DNA of 64,000 nucleotides from Actinomycetospora soli (lineage in GTDB: Bacteria > Actinomycetota > Actinomycetes > Mycobacteriales > Pseudonocardiaceae): positions 62,001 through 126,000 of the forward strand of contig NZ_JAJNDA010000015.1 in NCBI RefSeq assembly GCF_021026295.1, given 5' to 3'. The position numbers were made by a program, and so were the translations under genes. Shown piece after piece: positions 24,571 through 33,682 of this stretch. Positions within the stretch are counted from its first letter, which is position 1. The number at the start of each line of letters is the position of its first letter. Under the pieces are notes generated by a model, which was given only the letters and a program-made list of their open reading frames with translations, had not been told where the DNA came from and did no database searches.

Positions 24571-25427
24571 TGCGCACGCTGGAGACGACCGTCGAGGTCC
24601 GAGGCCCGTGGTCGCTCGCCACCGGCGCCGCCTTCTGGGAGGGCTTCGCCCCGGCCGCGCTCCCCCCGGCCGCGGGGGGCCACCTGACCACGACCTTCCG
24701 CAGCGACACCGACTGGACGCCCGTCCACGCGGAGGTCGCCCAGGACGGCGACGTCGCGCGCGTCCGGGTGCGCGGCGCCGGGGACCTCGAGGCGGCGGCC
24801 GCGCAGGTCGCACGCTTCCTGGCCCTCGACGTCGACGCGAGCGGCTGGCCCGGGATCGGGGCGGCCGACCCCGTGATCGGGCAGGCCCAGCGGGCGTTGC
24901 CGGGCCTGCGCCCCTGCGGCTTCCACTCGCCGTACGAGGCGGCCGCGTGGGCCGTCCTGGCGCAACGCCTGCGGATCGTCGTGGCGGCCCGCCTGCGCAC
25001 CGAGCTGATCGGGCGCCACGGTGACGAGGGCGCCTTCCCGGCCCCGGCGGTGCTGCGGGGACTGGACCTGGACCTGCCCGGCCGGAAGGCGGAGTACCTG
25101 CACGCGGTCGCCGACGCGGCGCTCGAGGGGCGGCTCGACGGTGCCGCACTGCACCACGCCGACCCCGAGCGGTCCGTGGCCGACCTGCAGCAGATCCGGG
25201 GCATCGGGCCCTTCGCGGCCGAACTCGTCGTGCTGCGCGGGGCCAACGCCCCGAACGCCGTGCCCCGTCACGAACGCCGCCTGGAGGCCGAGATCGTCGA
25301 GCGGTACGGCCCGGGGGCCGACCTCGACCGGATCGCCGAGGCGTGGCGGCCGCTGCGGACCTGGGCGGCGGTCCACCTGCGGGCCCTGCGCGAGGAGCGG
25401 ACGAGGGAGATGGCCGGTGTCCGATGA
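24570..25427 (+). CDS. DNA-3-methyladenine glycosylase II-like (AlkA family)
   Basis: 285 residues. HhH-GPD fold: N-terminal AlkA_N-like region, then LQQIRGIGPFAAELVVLRG as the helix-hairpin-helix (about residues 208-228). Downstream, where AlkA has its catalytic Asp in LPDDY, this protein reads NAVPRHERRL, with Glu or His at the expected place and no Asp. Either Glu substitutes or the subgroup acts differently. The gene overlaps the VOC gene by one base and the MarR gene by 11, so expression is coupled and probably responds to a chemical signal. Confidence 0.82.
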   Translation: MRTLETTVEVRGPWSLATGAAFWEGFAPAALPPAAGGHLTTTFRSDTDWTPVHAEVAQDGDVARVRVRGAGDLEAAAAQVARFLALDVDASGWPGIGAADPVIGQAQRALPGLRPCGFHSPYEAAAWAVLAQRLRIVVAARLRTELIGRHGDEGAFPAPAVLRGLDLDLPGRKAEYLHAVADAALEGRLDGAALHHADPERSVADLQQIRGIGPFAAELVVLRGANAPNAVPRHERRLEAEIVERYGPGADLDRIAEAWRPLRTWAAVHLRALREERTREMAGVR

Positions 25428-25875
25428 CCGGGACGTCGCGCCCGAGGGCGGCGTCGGGGACCTGGAGGGCTCGGTGGGCTACGCGCTGAAGCTCGCCGCC
25501 ACCGCGTTGCGGGTCGCCCTCGACCGGGACCTGCGTGCGCTCGAGCTGACGGTGTCGCAGTACTCGTGCCTCGAGGTCCTCGGCCAGCGCCCCGGGCTCT
25601 CGAACTCCGAGCTCGCGCGGGCCACCTTCGTCACCCGCCAGACGATGAACGAGGTCCTCCGCGGGCTCCAGGCGCGGGACCTGCTGACCCGCCCCGCCAC
25701 CGCGACCAGCGGGCGGTCCCGTCCCGTGGAGCTCACGGCGGCCGGCCGCCGCGCCCTGGCGGAGGCGAGCGCCGTCGTCGCGGCCGTGGAGCAACGCATG
25801 GTGGCCGCCCTCCCGGCCGGGCGGCGGGCCCGGTTCCTGGAGGACCTCCGACACTGCGTGCAGGCCCTCGGGTAG
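25417..25875 (+). CDS. MarR family regulator
   Basis: 152 residues. Winged-helix core: ELTVSQYSCLEVLGQRPGLS, recognition helix SNSELARATFVTRQTMNEVL, wing RPATATSGRSRPVELT, and flanking dimerisation helices. The GTG at 25417 lies inside the end of the AlkA-like gene. Its own operon starts with twin palindromes that suit a MarR dimer, so it probably autoregulates the VOC-AlkA-MarR unit. Confidence 0.9.
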   Translation: MSDDRDVAPEGGVGDLEGSVGYALKLAATALRVALDRDLRALELTVSQYSCLEVLGQRPGLSNSELARATFVTRQTMNEVLRGLQARDLLTRPATATSGRSRPVELTAAGRRALAEASAVVAAVEQRMVAALPAGRRARFLEDLRHCVQALG

Positions 25876-25881
25876 AGCGGG

Positions 25882-26742
25882 TCAGCGACCGCCGAGCACC
25901 TTCCCGCCGAAGCGCACGAGGGCGGCCGGGTAGAAGCGGGGCACGAGGCGCACGAAGAGGTCGACCAGCTTGGCGTCGTTGCCGACGAGCACGCGCGGCT
26001 TCCCGCCCTCGACGCCGTCGACGACGATCGTCGCGGCCTGGTCGGCGGGCATCTTCAGGAGCTTCTCGTTGTAGGCCTTCACGCGCGCCTCGTCGGCGGC
26101 GGTGGTCTGCCCGGCGGCGGAGCCGCGCTCGAAGGCGGCGGTCGCGATGTTGGTCTTCACCCCGCCCGGGTGCACCACCGTCACGGCGACGGGCGCGCCG
26201 CTCGCGAGCATCTCCGCGCGCAGCGTCTCGGTGAAGCCCCGGACGCCGAACTTCGCGGTGCAGTACGCCGACATGCCGGGCTGCGCCATGATTCCGTTCA
26301 GCGACGACACGTTGACCACGTGCCCGTCGCCCGACCGCACGATCGCGGGCAGGAACGCCTTGGTGCCGTTGATGACGCCGAAGAGGTTGATGCCGAGCAC
26401 GTGGTCGTACTCCGACCACTCGCCGTCGAGCACCGTGCCGGACGAGGCGATCCCGGCGTTGTTGTAGATCTGGTGGACCACGCCGTAGTGCTCCTCGACG
26501 GCCGCGGCGTAGGCGACGACCGCGTCCCGGTCGGCCACGTCCAGCCGCGCCGTGTGCACCTCGGCGCCGAGCGCCTTGGCCTGGTCGGCGGTCTCGGTCA
26601 GGCCGGTCTCGGTCAGGCCGGTCTCGTTGACGTCGGAGATGGCGAGCCGTGCGCCCCGTCGGGCCAGCTCGAGCGCGAGCCGGCGCCCGATGCCCGACCC
26701 GGCCCCGGTCACGACCGTGACCTTGTCCCGCACGCTGCTCAT
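25882..26742 (-). CDS. Short-chain dehydrogenase/reductase
   Basis: 286 residues. Classical SDR: VTGAGSGIGRRLALEL (cofactor loop), YNNAGIASSG, Ser in NVSSLNG and YCTAKFGVRGF (Tyr-x3-Lys). The C-terminal 60 residues with KMPADQAA and VRLVPRFYP resemble SDRs of lipid or aldehyde metabolism. A five-residue tandem duplication TGLTE-TGLTE sits after the NAD-specificity strand (SDVNE). The promoter region has two identical CGGTACG-N4-CGTACCG palindromes. Convergent with the MarR gene. Confidence 0.9.
   Translation of the reverse strand: MSSVRDKVTVVTGAGSGIGRRLALELARRGARLAISDVNETGLTETGLTETADQAKALGAEVHTARLDVADRDAVVAYAAAVEEHYGVVHQIYNNAGIASSGTVLDGEWSEYDHVLGINLFGVINGTKAFLPAIVRSGDGHVVNVSSLNGIMAQPGMSAYCTAKFGVRGFTETLRAEMLASGAPVAVTVVHPGGVKTNIATAAFERGSAAGQTTAADEARVKAYNEKLLKMPADQAATIVVDGVEGGKPRVLVGNDAKLVDLFVRLVPRFYPAALVRFGGKVLGGR
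26591..26620 (-). repeat. In-frame 15-bp tandem duplication in SDR gene
   Basis: GTCTCGGTCAGGCCG occurs at 26591-26605 and 26606-26620, followed by a partial third copy, adding TGLTE once to the protein in the loop after the second Rossmann strand. Confidence 0.85.
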
Positions 26743-26766
26743 CGCTGTCGGCCTCCTCGACGTCGT

Positions 26767-26810
26767 CGGTACGAATCCGTACCGCTCTGAGACGGTACGT
26801 CAGCGTACCG
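26767..26810. promoter_or_regulatory. Two identical operators CGGTACG-N4-CGTACCG
   Basis: Perfect 7-base arms at 26767-26784 (centre AATC) and 26793-26810 (centre TCAG), 26 bp apart, 25 bases upstream of the SDR start. The pattern is TetR-like. The CGGTAC/GTACCG half-sites also occur, with a spacer 2 bases longer, in the operator at 4531-4570. Confidence 0.8.
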
Positions 26811-26842
26811 GGCGGGCGCAACCGCCCGTCGACGATGCGGCG

Positions 26843-26886
26843 TTCCTGCCACTGGATGACAGCAACGACGCTTTCCTGCCACCGGA
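26843..26886. promoter_or_regulatory. Direct repeats TTCCTGCCAC(T/C)GGA
   Basis: Copies at 26843-26856 and 26873-26886, exactly 30 bp (three helical turns) apart, in the gap between the SDR promoter and the BrkB stop. Possible extra activator or repressor site of the SDR. Confidence 0.45.
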
Positions 26887-26912
26887 AGGAGGGAGGGCGG
26901 GAGGGAAGGGGG

Positions 26913-27923
26913 TCAGAGCTCCGGCCGCTCCTCACCACGTGGGGGCGTGGCGGTCGGGTCGAACTCGACGTCGATCGTCTGGAACGACTTGAGCCGTTCC
27001 GCCGCGGCGTAGGCGGCGTAGGCGCGCTCGTCGGCCGGGGTGGTGTCGGTGTCGTCCGGGAAGGCCGAGAGCAGGCTGCGGGGGTACAGGCGGAGCACAC
27101 GCACGGTGTTGAGCTCGGCGCAGAAGAGGGCGACGACCGCGCTCAGGTAGATCCACGCGAGCAGGCCCAGCACGATGCCGAAGATCCCGTAGCTCGCGCT
27201 CATCCCGCGCAGCTGGTACTGCACGAGGTAGGCGCCGAGGGTCTGCAGGACGTACCAGGCGAGGGCGGCGAGCACCGCCCCCGGCAGCACCTGGCGCATC
27301 GTCAGCGCCCGCGGCGTGAGGAGCCGGAACGCGAGCACCACGAGCGCCGCGTTGACCCCGATCCCGGCGACGGTGACGAGGATGCGGCCGCCCACGTACA
27401 GCGGCGTCGGGAGCCCCGCGAGCACACCGCCCAGCGCGGTCAGCGCGGCGGCCGCGACGATCGCGGCGGCGAGCACCACGACGGCGAGCGCCCCGCGCGC
27501 GTACGCCGTGGGCAGGGCCGGCCGCTCGGCCTTCGGCACCACCCACATCCGGGCGAAGGCGTTCTGCACGGCCACGGTCACGCCGAGCCCGCCGTAGAGG
27601 CTGACGACGATCCCGACGACGAGCGCGCCGACGCTGCCCTGAAGCGAGCGGACGTTCTCCCCGATCTGGTCGCCGACGATCGGGAAGTTCCGCAACGCGG
27701 AGTTCACCAGGGCCTGCTGCAGCGCCGGGTCGTCCTGCAGGACGAAGCCGAGCACCGTCAGCGCGAGGAGCAGGAGCGGGAACAGCGAGAGGAAGCCGTA
27801 GTAGGTGATCAGCGCGGCGAGGTAGGTGCCCTCGTCGTCGATGAACTTCCACAGCACTGCGATCGGCAGGCCGGCCCAGCGGTGGCGGCGCTGGAAGCCG
27901 TCGAGCGCGCCGACCACCCCCAC
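26913..27923 (-). CDS. BrkB/YihY family membrane protein
   Basis: 336 residues with six membrane helices. Family signature GTYLAALITYYGFLSLFPLL near the N-terminus and YGIFGIVLGLLAWIYLSA near the C-terminus, then a hydrophilic acidic tail. Role unknown (once thought to be RNase BN). The GTG at 27923 has GGGAGG upstream. It follows the oxidoreductase gene by 16 bases in the same direction. A second, distinct member of the family lies at 34571-35614. Confidence 0.9.
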   Translation of the reverse strand: MGVVGALDGFQRRHRWAGLPIAVLWKFIDDEGTYLAALITYYGFLSLFPLLLLALTVLGFVLQDDPALQQALVNSALRNFPIVGDQIGENVRSLQGSVGALVVGIVVSLYGGLGVTVAVQNAFARMWVVPKAERPALPTAYARGALAVVVLAAAIVAAAALTALGGVLAGLPTPLYVGGRILVTVAGIGVNAALVVLAFRLLTPRALTMRQVLPGAVLAALAWYVLQTLGAYLVQYQLRGMSASYGIFGIVLGLLAWIYLSAVVALFCAELNTVRVLRLYPRSLLSAFPDDTDTTPADERAYAAYAAAERLKSFQTIDVEFDPTATPPRGEERPEL

Positions 27924-27939
27924 GGGACCTCCCTCGCGC

Positions 27940-30900
27940 TCAGCCGAGCAGTGCGTCGCGCCGGGCGCGGAAGCGCTCGACGTTCCGGAGCTTGACCTCC
28001 TCGTACCCACGGACGTCGTCCGCCAGCCCCGCGATCTCGAGCACCGTGTCCACCGTGAGCCCGGGCAGCCGGTCCACGGCCGTCCGCACCGCCTGCTGGT
28101 ACTCCCCGACGAGGGCCCGCTCCACCTGGCGCACGCCGGCGAGCCCGAACACGTCGAACGGCGTGTGCCGCAGCCGGCGGGCGGCCCGCAGCCCGCGGAA
28201 CGCGACGTCCGCCGCCCGTCCGCGCAGCCGGATCTTGCGCTCCATCCCGAGGGCGCGGAGCACCGGCGGGTGCAGCATCACCGACACGTCCGCGTCGGCG
28301 CCGTACTCGGCCTCGCGGCGGGCGACCTCGACCGGGTCGAGGTGCAGGCGGGCGACCTCGTACTCGTCCTTGTAGGCCATGAGCCGGTGCAGGCCGCGGG
28401 CGTAGGCCGCGCCGACCCGCGACCCGTCGTCGGGACCCACGGCCTCCGCGGCCAGCGCGGTGACCCGCCGGACCTCCTCCGCGTAGCGCGCGGCGTAGGC
28501 CGCGTCCTGGTAGCCGGTGAGGTCGGCGATCCGGGTCGCGAGCAGGTCCTCGATCCCCTCGACCCCGGCGGCGAGCGCGGCGGAGTGCGCGTCGACGGTC
28601 ACGACGGCGGGTGCGGCCGGGACCGCGGCCGCGAGGACGGCGTCGTGGTCGATCGCCGCGGCCCGGCCCCACCGGAACGCGGCGAGCGAGGTCTCGACGG
28701 CGGCACCGTTGAGCCGGATCGCCCGCTCGATCGCCTCCGCCGACACCGGGACCACGCCGTGCTGCCACGCGGCGCCGAGCAGCAGCACGTTGGTGGGCAG
28801 GTGGTCGCCGAACAGGGCCTCGGACAGGCGCTGCGCGTCGACGTGGTGGACCTCGGCGGTCACCGCGGCGAGCTTCTCGAGCGCGTCGTCGGGGGAGCCG
28901 GGCAGCACGACCCGGCCGGTCACCATCGCGGCGGTCGGCGTCAGCGAGGTGTTCACGACGGCGACGGTGTGCCCGGCCCGTGCGACCCCGAGCGTCGCCG
29001 GGTCGGCCGCGCCTAGCAGGTCGAACCCGACGACCACGTCGGCGCTGCCCCGCGAGGCGCGCAGCGCGCCGTCGACCGGGTGCTTGGCGATGCGGACGTC
29101 GGAGACGACCGGCCCGCCCTTCTGCGCGAGCCCGACCTGCTCGAGCCCGGCCGCGAACGACCCGTCGAGGTGGGCGGCCATCTGCAGGATCTGCGAGACG
29201 GTGACGACGCCGGTGCCGCCAATGCCCGGCATCCGCAGCAGGACCTCGTCGGAAAGGGTCCGCTCGGTGCGGTCGACGAGGCGCACCGGCAGGTCGGGCA
29301 CCGCCCGGGGGGCCACCGTGCCCGGCTCGACCAGCAGGAACGACGGGCAGTCGCCCTTGAGGCACGAGTAGTCGGAGTTGCACGACGCCTGGTGGATGCG
29401 GGTCTTGCGGCCGAACTCGGTCTCCACGGGCAGCACCGAGAGGCAGGTGGACACGTCGCCGCAGTCCCCGCAGCCCTCGCACACCCGCTCGTTGATCACG
29501 ACCCGCTCGGTGGCCGTCGGCAGCTCCCCGCGCTTGCGGAGGCGGCGCTCCTCGGTGGCGCAGCGGTCGTCGTGGATCAGCACCGTGACGCCCTCGACGG
29601 CCGCCAGCTCGGACTCGGCGGCCGCGAACTCGTCGCGGTGGCGCACGGTCGCGATCGGGTCGAGGTCGCCGCGGCCGTACTTCCCGGGCTCGTCGGTGGT
29701 GACGACGATGCGGCGCACGCCCTCGATCGCGAGCTCCCGGGTGATGGCGGGGACGTCGAGGCGGCCCTCGGCGCGCTGCCCGCCGGTCATCGCGACCGCG
29801 TCGTTGTAGAGCAGCTTGTAGGTCATCGACACCCCGGCGGCGATCGCGGCGCGGATCGCCAGCGAGCCGGAGTGGTGGAACGTCCCGTCGCCGAGGTTCT
29901 GCACGAGGTGGCGGTCGTCGGTGAACGGGGCGAGCCCGATCCACTGCGCGCCCTCGCCGCCCATCTGCGTCATGCCCACCTGGTGGCCGCGGTGCGCGGT
30001 GTCGAGCGCGACCATCGCGTGGCACCCGATGCCCACCCCGACGAGCGTGTCGTCGTCCGTCCGGGTCGAGGTGTTGTGCGGGCAGCCGGAGCAGAAGTAC
30101 GGCGTGCGCGAGGGCGTGTCCGCCGTGGTCAGCGGGATGCGGGAGGGCCGCGGCGGGGTGAGGGCGTCGAGGTGCGCGACGGCGGCCGCGGGCAGCTCGG
30201 CGCCGAGCGCGACGAGCCGGGCGGCCACGGCCTTCGCCACGTCCTCCGCGGCCAGCTGGGCGCGGGCGGAGAGGAGCGGGCGGTTCCGGTCGTCGCGGCG
30301 GCCGACCACGCGCGGCGCGGGGACGGTGCCGTAGAGGGCCTGGCGGACGTGGCCCTCCAGGAACGGCACCTTGTCCTCGACGACCAGCACCTCCTCGAGG
30401 TCGGCGGTCATCTCCGCGAGCGCCTCGTGGTCGACCGGGAACGGCATCGCGAGCCGGACCAGCCGCACCCCGAGCGCGTCCAGCTCCGGCTCGCCGAGCC
30501 CGAGGTCGTCCAGGGCGCGCACCACCGTCGCGTAGCTCGTCCCCGAGGCGACGATCCCGAGCCGTGCCCGCCGCGCGCTGAACGCGATGCGGTTCAGCCC
30601 GGTGTCCCGGGCGTAGGCCTTCGCGAGGTCCAGCCGACGGGTGAGGACGTCGTGCTCCGCGTCGAGCGCGGCCGGCCCGACCAGCGCCGACGGGGCGGGA
30701 CGCGTTCCGGACGGCGGGTGCGGGACACCGAGCACGTCGGGCGCCAGTGCCCCGAGGTCGACGGTCGCCGAGGCGTCGGCGACGTCCGCGATGATCTTCA
30801 GGCCGGTCCACAGCCCGCTCGCCCGGGACAGCGCGACGGCGTGCAGCCCGAGCTCCACGACCTCGGCGACCGACCCGGGCGCGAGCAGCGGTAGGGACAG

Positions 30901-31407
30901 ACTCGCGGCCATCGGCTCGCACGAGCTGGGCACGGTCGAGGACTTGCTGGCCGGGTCGTCCCCGATCACCGCGACCGCACCGCCCTGCGCCGCCGTGCCC
31001 ACGAGCTGGCCGTGGCGGATGGCGTCCGCCGCCCGGTCGAGGCCGGGGTTCTTGCCGTACCAGAACCCGACGACGCCGTCGTGGCGCCGACCGGGCACGC
31101 GGTCGAGCAGCTGGGACCCGGCGACCGCGGTCGCGGCGAGCTCCTCGTTGACCCCGGGGGTGAACACGACGCCGGCCGGGTCGAGGTGCCGCCGGGCCCG
31201 CCCGATCTCGGAGTCGAACCCGCCGAGCGGCGACCCCTGGTAGCCCGAGACGAAGACCCGCGTGTCCAGGCCGCGGGCCTCGTCGAGCCGGCGCTGGTCG
31301 AGCAGCAGCCGCACCAGGGCCTGGATGCCGGTCATCAACGCCCGCCCGCTCGTGGCGGTGTAGCGGTCGTCGAGGGAGACGGTCGTGTCGGGGCTGTCCA
31401 GGGACAT
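27940..31407 (-). CDS. Indolepyruvate ferredoxin oxidoreductase, single-chain (fused alpha and gamma parts)
   Basis: 1155 residues. Oxidatively decarboxylates aryl- or branched 2-keto acids to acyl-CoA with ferredoxin. Order: N-terminal pyrimidine-binding domain (SGYQGSPLGGFDSEIG), TPP-domain motif CSGCPHNTS near residue 440 with VGIGCHAM and MGGEGAQWIGLAPF, a cysteine-rich region near 640-685 (CEGCGDCGDVSTC, then NSDYSCLKGDCPSF) for two 4Fe-4S clusters, and the gamma domain from about 725 (GIGGTGVVTVSQIL). ATG 31407 has AGGAG. Internal antisense copy of the 14-mer at 28422. Confidence 0.92.
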   Translation of the reverse strand: MSLDSPDTTVSLDDRYTATSGRALMTGIQALVRLLLDQRRLDEARGLDTRVFVSGYQGSPLGGFDSEIGRARRHLDPAGVVFTPGVNEELAATAVAGSQLLDRVPGRRHDGVVGFWYGKNPGLDRAADAIRHGQLVGTAAQGGAVAVIGDDPASKSSTVPSSCEPMAASLSLPLLAPGSVAEVVELGLHAVALSRASGLWTGLKIIADVADASATVDLGALAPDVLGVPHPPSGTRPAPSALVGPAALDAEHDVLTRRLDLAKAYARDTGLNRIAFSARRARLGIVASGTSYATVVRALDDLGLGEPELDALGVRLVRLAMPFPVDHEALAEMTADLEEVLVVEDKVPFLEGHVRQALYGTVPAPRVVGRRDDRNRPLLSARAQLAAEDVAKAVAARLVALGAELPAAAVAHLDALTPPRPSRIPLTTADTPSRTPYFCSGCPHNTSTRTDDDTLVGVGIGCHAMVALDTAHRGHQVGMTQMGGEGAQWIGLAPFTDDRHLVQNLGDGTFHHSGSLAIRAAIAAGVSMTYKLLYNDAVAMTGGQRAEGRLDVPAITRELAIEGVRRIVVTTDEPGKYGRGDLDPIATVRHRDEFAAAESELAAVEGVTVLIHDDRCATEERRLRKRGELPTATERVVINERVCEGCGDCGDVSTCLSVLPVETEFGRKTRIHQASCNSDYSCLKGDCPSFLLVEPGTVAPRAVPDLPVRLVDRTERTLSDEVLLRMPGIGGTGVVTVSQILQMAAHLDGSFAAGLEQVGLAQKGGPVVSDVRIAKHPVDGALRASRGSADVVVGFDLLGAADPATLGVARAGHTVAVVNTSLTPTAAMVTGRVVLPGSPDDALEKLAAVTAEVHHVDAQRLSEALFGDHLPTNVLLLGAAWQHGVVPVSAEAIERAIRLNGAAVETSLAAFRWGRAAAIDHDAVLAAAVPAAPAVVTVDAHSAALAAGVEGIEDLLATRIADLTGYQDAAYAARYAEEVRRVTALAAEAVGPDDGSRVGAAYARGLHRLMAYKDEYEVARLHLDPVEVARREAEYGADADVSVMLHPPVLRALGMERKIRLRGRAADVAFRGLRAARRLRHTPFDVFGLAGVRQVERALVGEYQQAVRTAVDRLPGLTVDTVLEIAGLADDVRGYEEVKLRNVERFRARRDALLG

Positions 31408-31479
31408 GTCGGCCACTCCTGCCCGTGGTGGTGGAGCCCACATGCCATCCGACGGGACCCGGCGGCGCAACCTTCACCG

Positions 31480-31493
31480 ACCCGTCGTCGGGA
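31480..31493 (-). repeat. Intergenic copy of TCCCGACGACGGGT upstream of the oxidoreductase
   Basis: Exact copy on the minus strand, 73 bases upstream of the oxidoreductase start, in the 123-base gap after the alpha/beta hydrolase. Confidence 0.8.
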
Positions 31494-31530
31494 AGGACGC
31501 AAAGAACTCCATCGCGCGGCCCCCGGAGCT

Positions 31531-32364
31531 TCAGGACGTTGCGCCGAGGAACTCCTCCACGACGGCGTTGAACCGCTCGGGGTTCTCCAGGAACGGGAAG
31601 TGCGAGCGGGCCTCGTCGGCGGAGAAGACGTGCAGCCGGGCGTCGGGGATCTGGTCGGCGATGTACTCCTGCGACGACGGCGCGACGTGGCTGCCGTCGC
31701 AGCCGAGGACCAGGGTGGGGACGTCGACGCGGGGGAGGACGTCGCGCCAGTCCTGGGCGCAGTGGTCGAACAGCAGCGGGACCCCGGCGTACGCGGGCGT
31801 CGACCGGATCTCCTGCCGGACGAACTCCCAGACGTCGGGCTTCGGCTCACCCGAGAACATGCTGCGCACGAAGTCCTCCAGTGCCGCCTCGCCCTTCTCC
31901 CCGGCGAGTTCGCCGCCGAGGGCGACCAGGCCGGCCACGTCGAAGATCGCCCCGCACTGCTGCTGCTCGGTGCGGCTCATCCACGGCACGGCGGCGACGG
32001 CGGCGGGCTGGTCGACCGCGACGAGGCGCCGGACGCGGGCCGACCCGCGCTGGTCGAGGTAGCTCCAGCAGACCGACACGCCCATCGACCAGCCGAGCAG
32101 GTCCACCTCCTCGACGCCGAGGTGGTCGAGGAACTCGTGGAGGTCCTGCGCGAGGCGGGCGATCCGGTAGCCGTGGTGCGGCTTGGCGGACTCGCCGTGA
32201 CCGCGCTGGTCGAGGGTGATCACGCGCCGGTCCAGCCCGTCGAGCTGGTGGTGGAACATCGCCCGGGTCTGGCCCCAGCCGTGCAGCATGACCAGGGGGA
32301 CGCCCCGGCCGCCGCGGTCGGAGTAGGTCAGGGCGACGTCGTCGGCGGTGGTGAAGGTCGGCAT
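31531..32364 (-). CDS. Alpha/beta hydrolase
   Basis: 277 residues. MLHGWGQTRAMFHHQL oxyanion strand, LDQRGHGESAKP, nucleophile Ser93 in LLGWSMGVSVC and His255 in ARSHFPFLENP. The fold subgroup includes peroxidases and esterases of small substrates; the substrate cannot be read here. No signal peptide. Upstream of the oxidoreductase gene on the same strand but separated by a promoter-like gap. Confidence 0.88.
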   Translation of the reverse strand: MPTFTTADDVALTYSDRGGRGVPLVMLHGWGQTRAMFHHQLDGLDRRVITLDQRGHGESAKPHHGYRIARLAQDLHEFLDHLGVEEVDLLGWSMGVSVCWSYLDQRGSARVRRLVAVDQPAAVAAVPWMSRTEQQQCGAIFDVAGLVALGGELAGEKGEAALEDFVRSMFSGEPKPDVWEFVRQEIRSTPAYAGVPLLFDHCAQDWRDVLPRVDVPTLVLGCDGSHVAPSSQEYIADQIPDARLHVFSADEARSHFPFLENPERFNAVVEEFLGATS

Positions 32365-32457
32365 GGGGGGAGGGTGCCGTGGGCGTGACCCGCGCCACGA
32401 CCGACCGATGTCGGAGGCCGCCGGGCTCCGCGTCCTCGTTCTGTCGAGTCTGTCGGG

Positions 32458-33675
32458 TCAGCCGCGCCCGTCGAGCAGTTCCAGTGCCCGCAGACCCTGG
32501 TGCAGCACCAGCCGGTCGCGCCCGTCGTCGAGATCGGTGCCGGTGATCTCGGCGATCCGGCGCAGCCGGTAGTAGAGCGACGTCCGGTGCAGGTGGAGCC
32601 GTTCCGCGGTGCGCGGCACGGAGCCGGCGAGGTCGAGGAAGACCTCCAGCGTCGCCCGCAGCCGCGCGCCGGACTCGTGCTCGACGAGGCGGCGCAGCGG
32701 CTCGGGCACGAGGTCGGGGCCGAGGGCCTCGTCGGGCAGGCGGAGCAGCAGGGCGTGGTCGGCGACGTCCTCCCAGCGGGCCGCGTCGCCGTGCCGGGCC
32801 AGGGACCAGGCGCCGCGGAGCGCGAGCTCGGCCTGGCCGGCGGACCGGGCCGCGGCGGGCAGGCCCGCGACGTCGCCGCCGACGCCGACGCGGACCTCCC
32901 CGGCGGGCCCGACGGCCGAGCGCACCGCCGCGACGAGTCGTCGGGCGACCGCGGCGACCTCGTCCCGGCCGACCGGCCGCGGCCCGACCTCCACGAGGCG
33001 GACCCGCCGGCCCGCCACCACCGCGACCCCGGGCCGCACGCCGCGCCGCAGGTGGGCGCCCACGGTGCTGCGCAGGACCCGCGTCAGCTCGCCCGTGCGG
33101 GCCGGGCCGCGCGCCTCGACCACGGTCACCACCGCGTGCGGGGCGTCCGGCAGCCCGCCCGCGACCAGCGCGCGGTGCGCCTCGGCGCGCTCGTCGGGGC
33201 CGCCGTCGAGCAGGGCGGCCGTGTGCCGCTCCGTGGCGGCCGAGGTGCGGGCGGCCTCCAGTTCACGGTCGGCCAGGCAGGCACCGATGACGGTCGCGGC
33301 CGCGCCGAGCCGGTCGAGCTCGTCGTCCGACAGCGTCGCGTCGGCGTCGATCACGAGCAGCAGCCCGAGCAGCCGCGTGTCCCGGCGGATCGGGACGCAC
33401 ACCCGGCGTCGCAGCCCGAGTGTCTCGTCCGGCGGGACGACGCCGGGTCCGGTCCACGTCGCGACGCCCAGTCCGAGGACGTAGGCGGCGACGTCGGCGC
33501 CGGGGTCGCGCTGCAGCACCGCCCGCACCCGCACCGCGTCCTCGTCGGCGAAGTGGCGCGTCACGTGGAGCAGGTGCATCCCGGGGTCGTTCACGACGAT
33601 CGAGCGGCCCAGTTCGTCGGCGAGCTCGTCGACGAGGCGCTGGACCTCGTCCACCGTGCCCGCGTGCGTCGTCAT
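32458..33675 (-). CDS. PucR/CdaR family transcriptional regulator
   Basis: 405 residues. N-terminal ligand-type domain with ELADELGRSIVVNDPGMHLL and RRVCVPIRRDTRLLGLLLVIDAD, a GGDEF-like middle region, and the C-terminal PucR helix-turn-helix (DLAGSVPRTAERLHLHRTSLYYRLRRIAEITG, read in two parts). The ATG at 33675 has GAGGAGG. It is divergent from an SDR gene, which it probably activates; the gap carries an inverted repeat over its own ribosome site. Confidence 0.9.
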   Translation of the reverse strand: MTTHAGTVDEVQRLVDELADELGRSIVVNDPGMHLLHVTRHFADEDAVRVRAVLQRDPGADVAAYVLGLGVATWTGPGVVPPDETLGLRRRVCVPIRRDTRLLGLLLVIDADATLSDDELDRLGAAATVIGACLADRELEAARTSAATERHTAALLDGGPDERAEAHRALVAGGLPDAPHAVVTVVEARGPARTGELTRVLRSTVGAHLRRGVRPGVAVVAGRRVRLVEVGPRPVGRDEVAAVARRLVAAVRSAVGPAGEVRVGVGGDVAGLPAAARSAGQAELALRGAWSLARHGDAARWEDVADHALLLRLPDEALGPDLVPEPLRRLVEHESGARLRATLEVFLDLAGSVPRTAERLHLHRTSLYYRLRRIAEITGTDLDDGRDRLVLHQGLRALELLDGRG

Positions 33676-33682
33676 GGGTGCA

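Noticed and set aside
28980..30894. Plus-strand open frames over the oxidoreductase gene
   Set aside because: They are antisense to clear FeS and TPP motifs and have the low-complexity composition of frame shadows.
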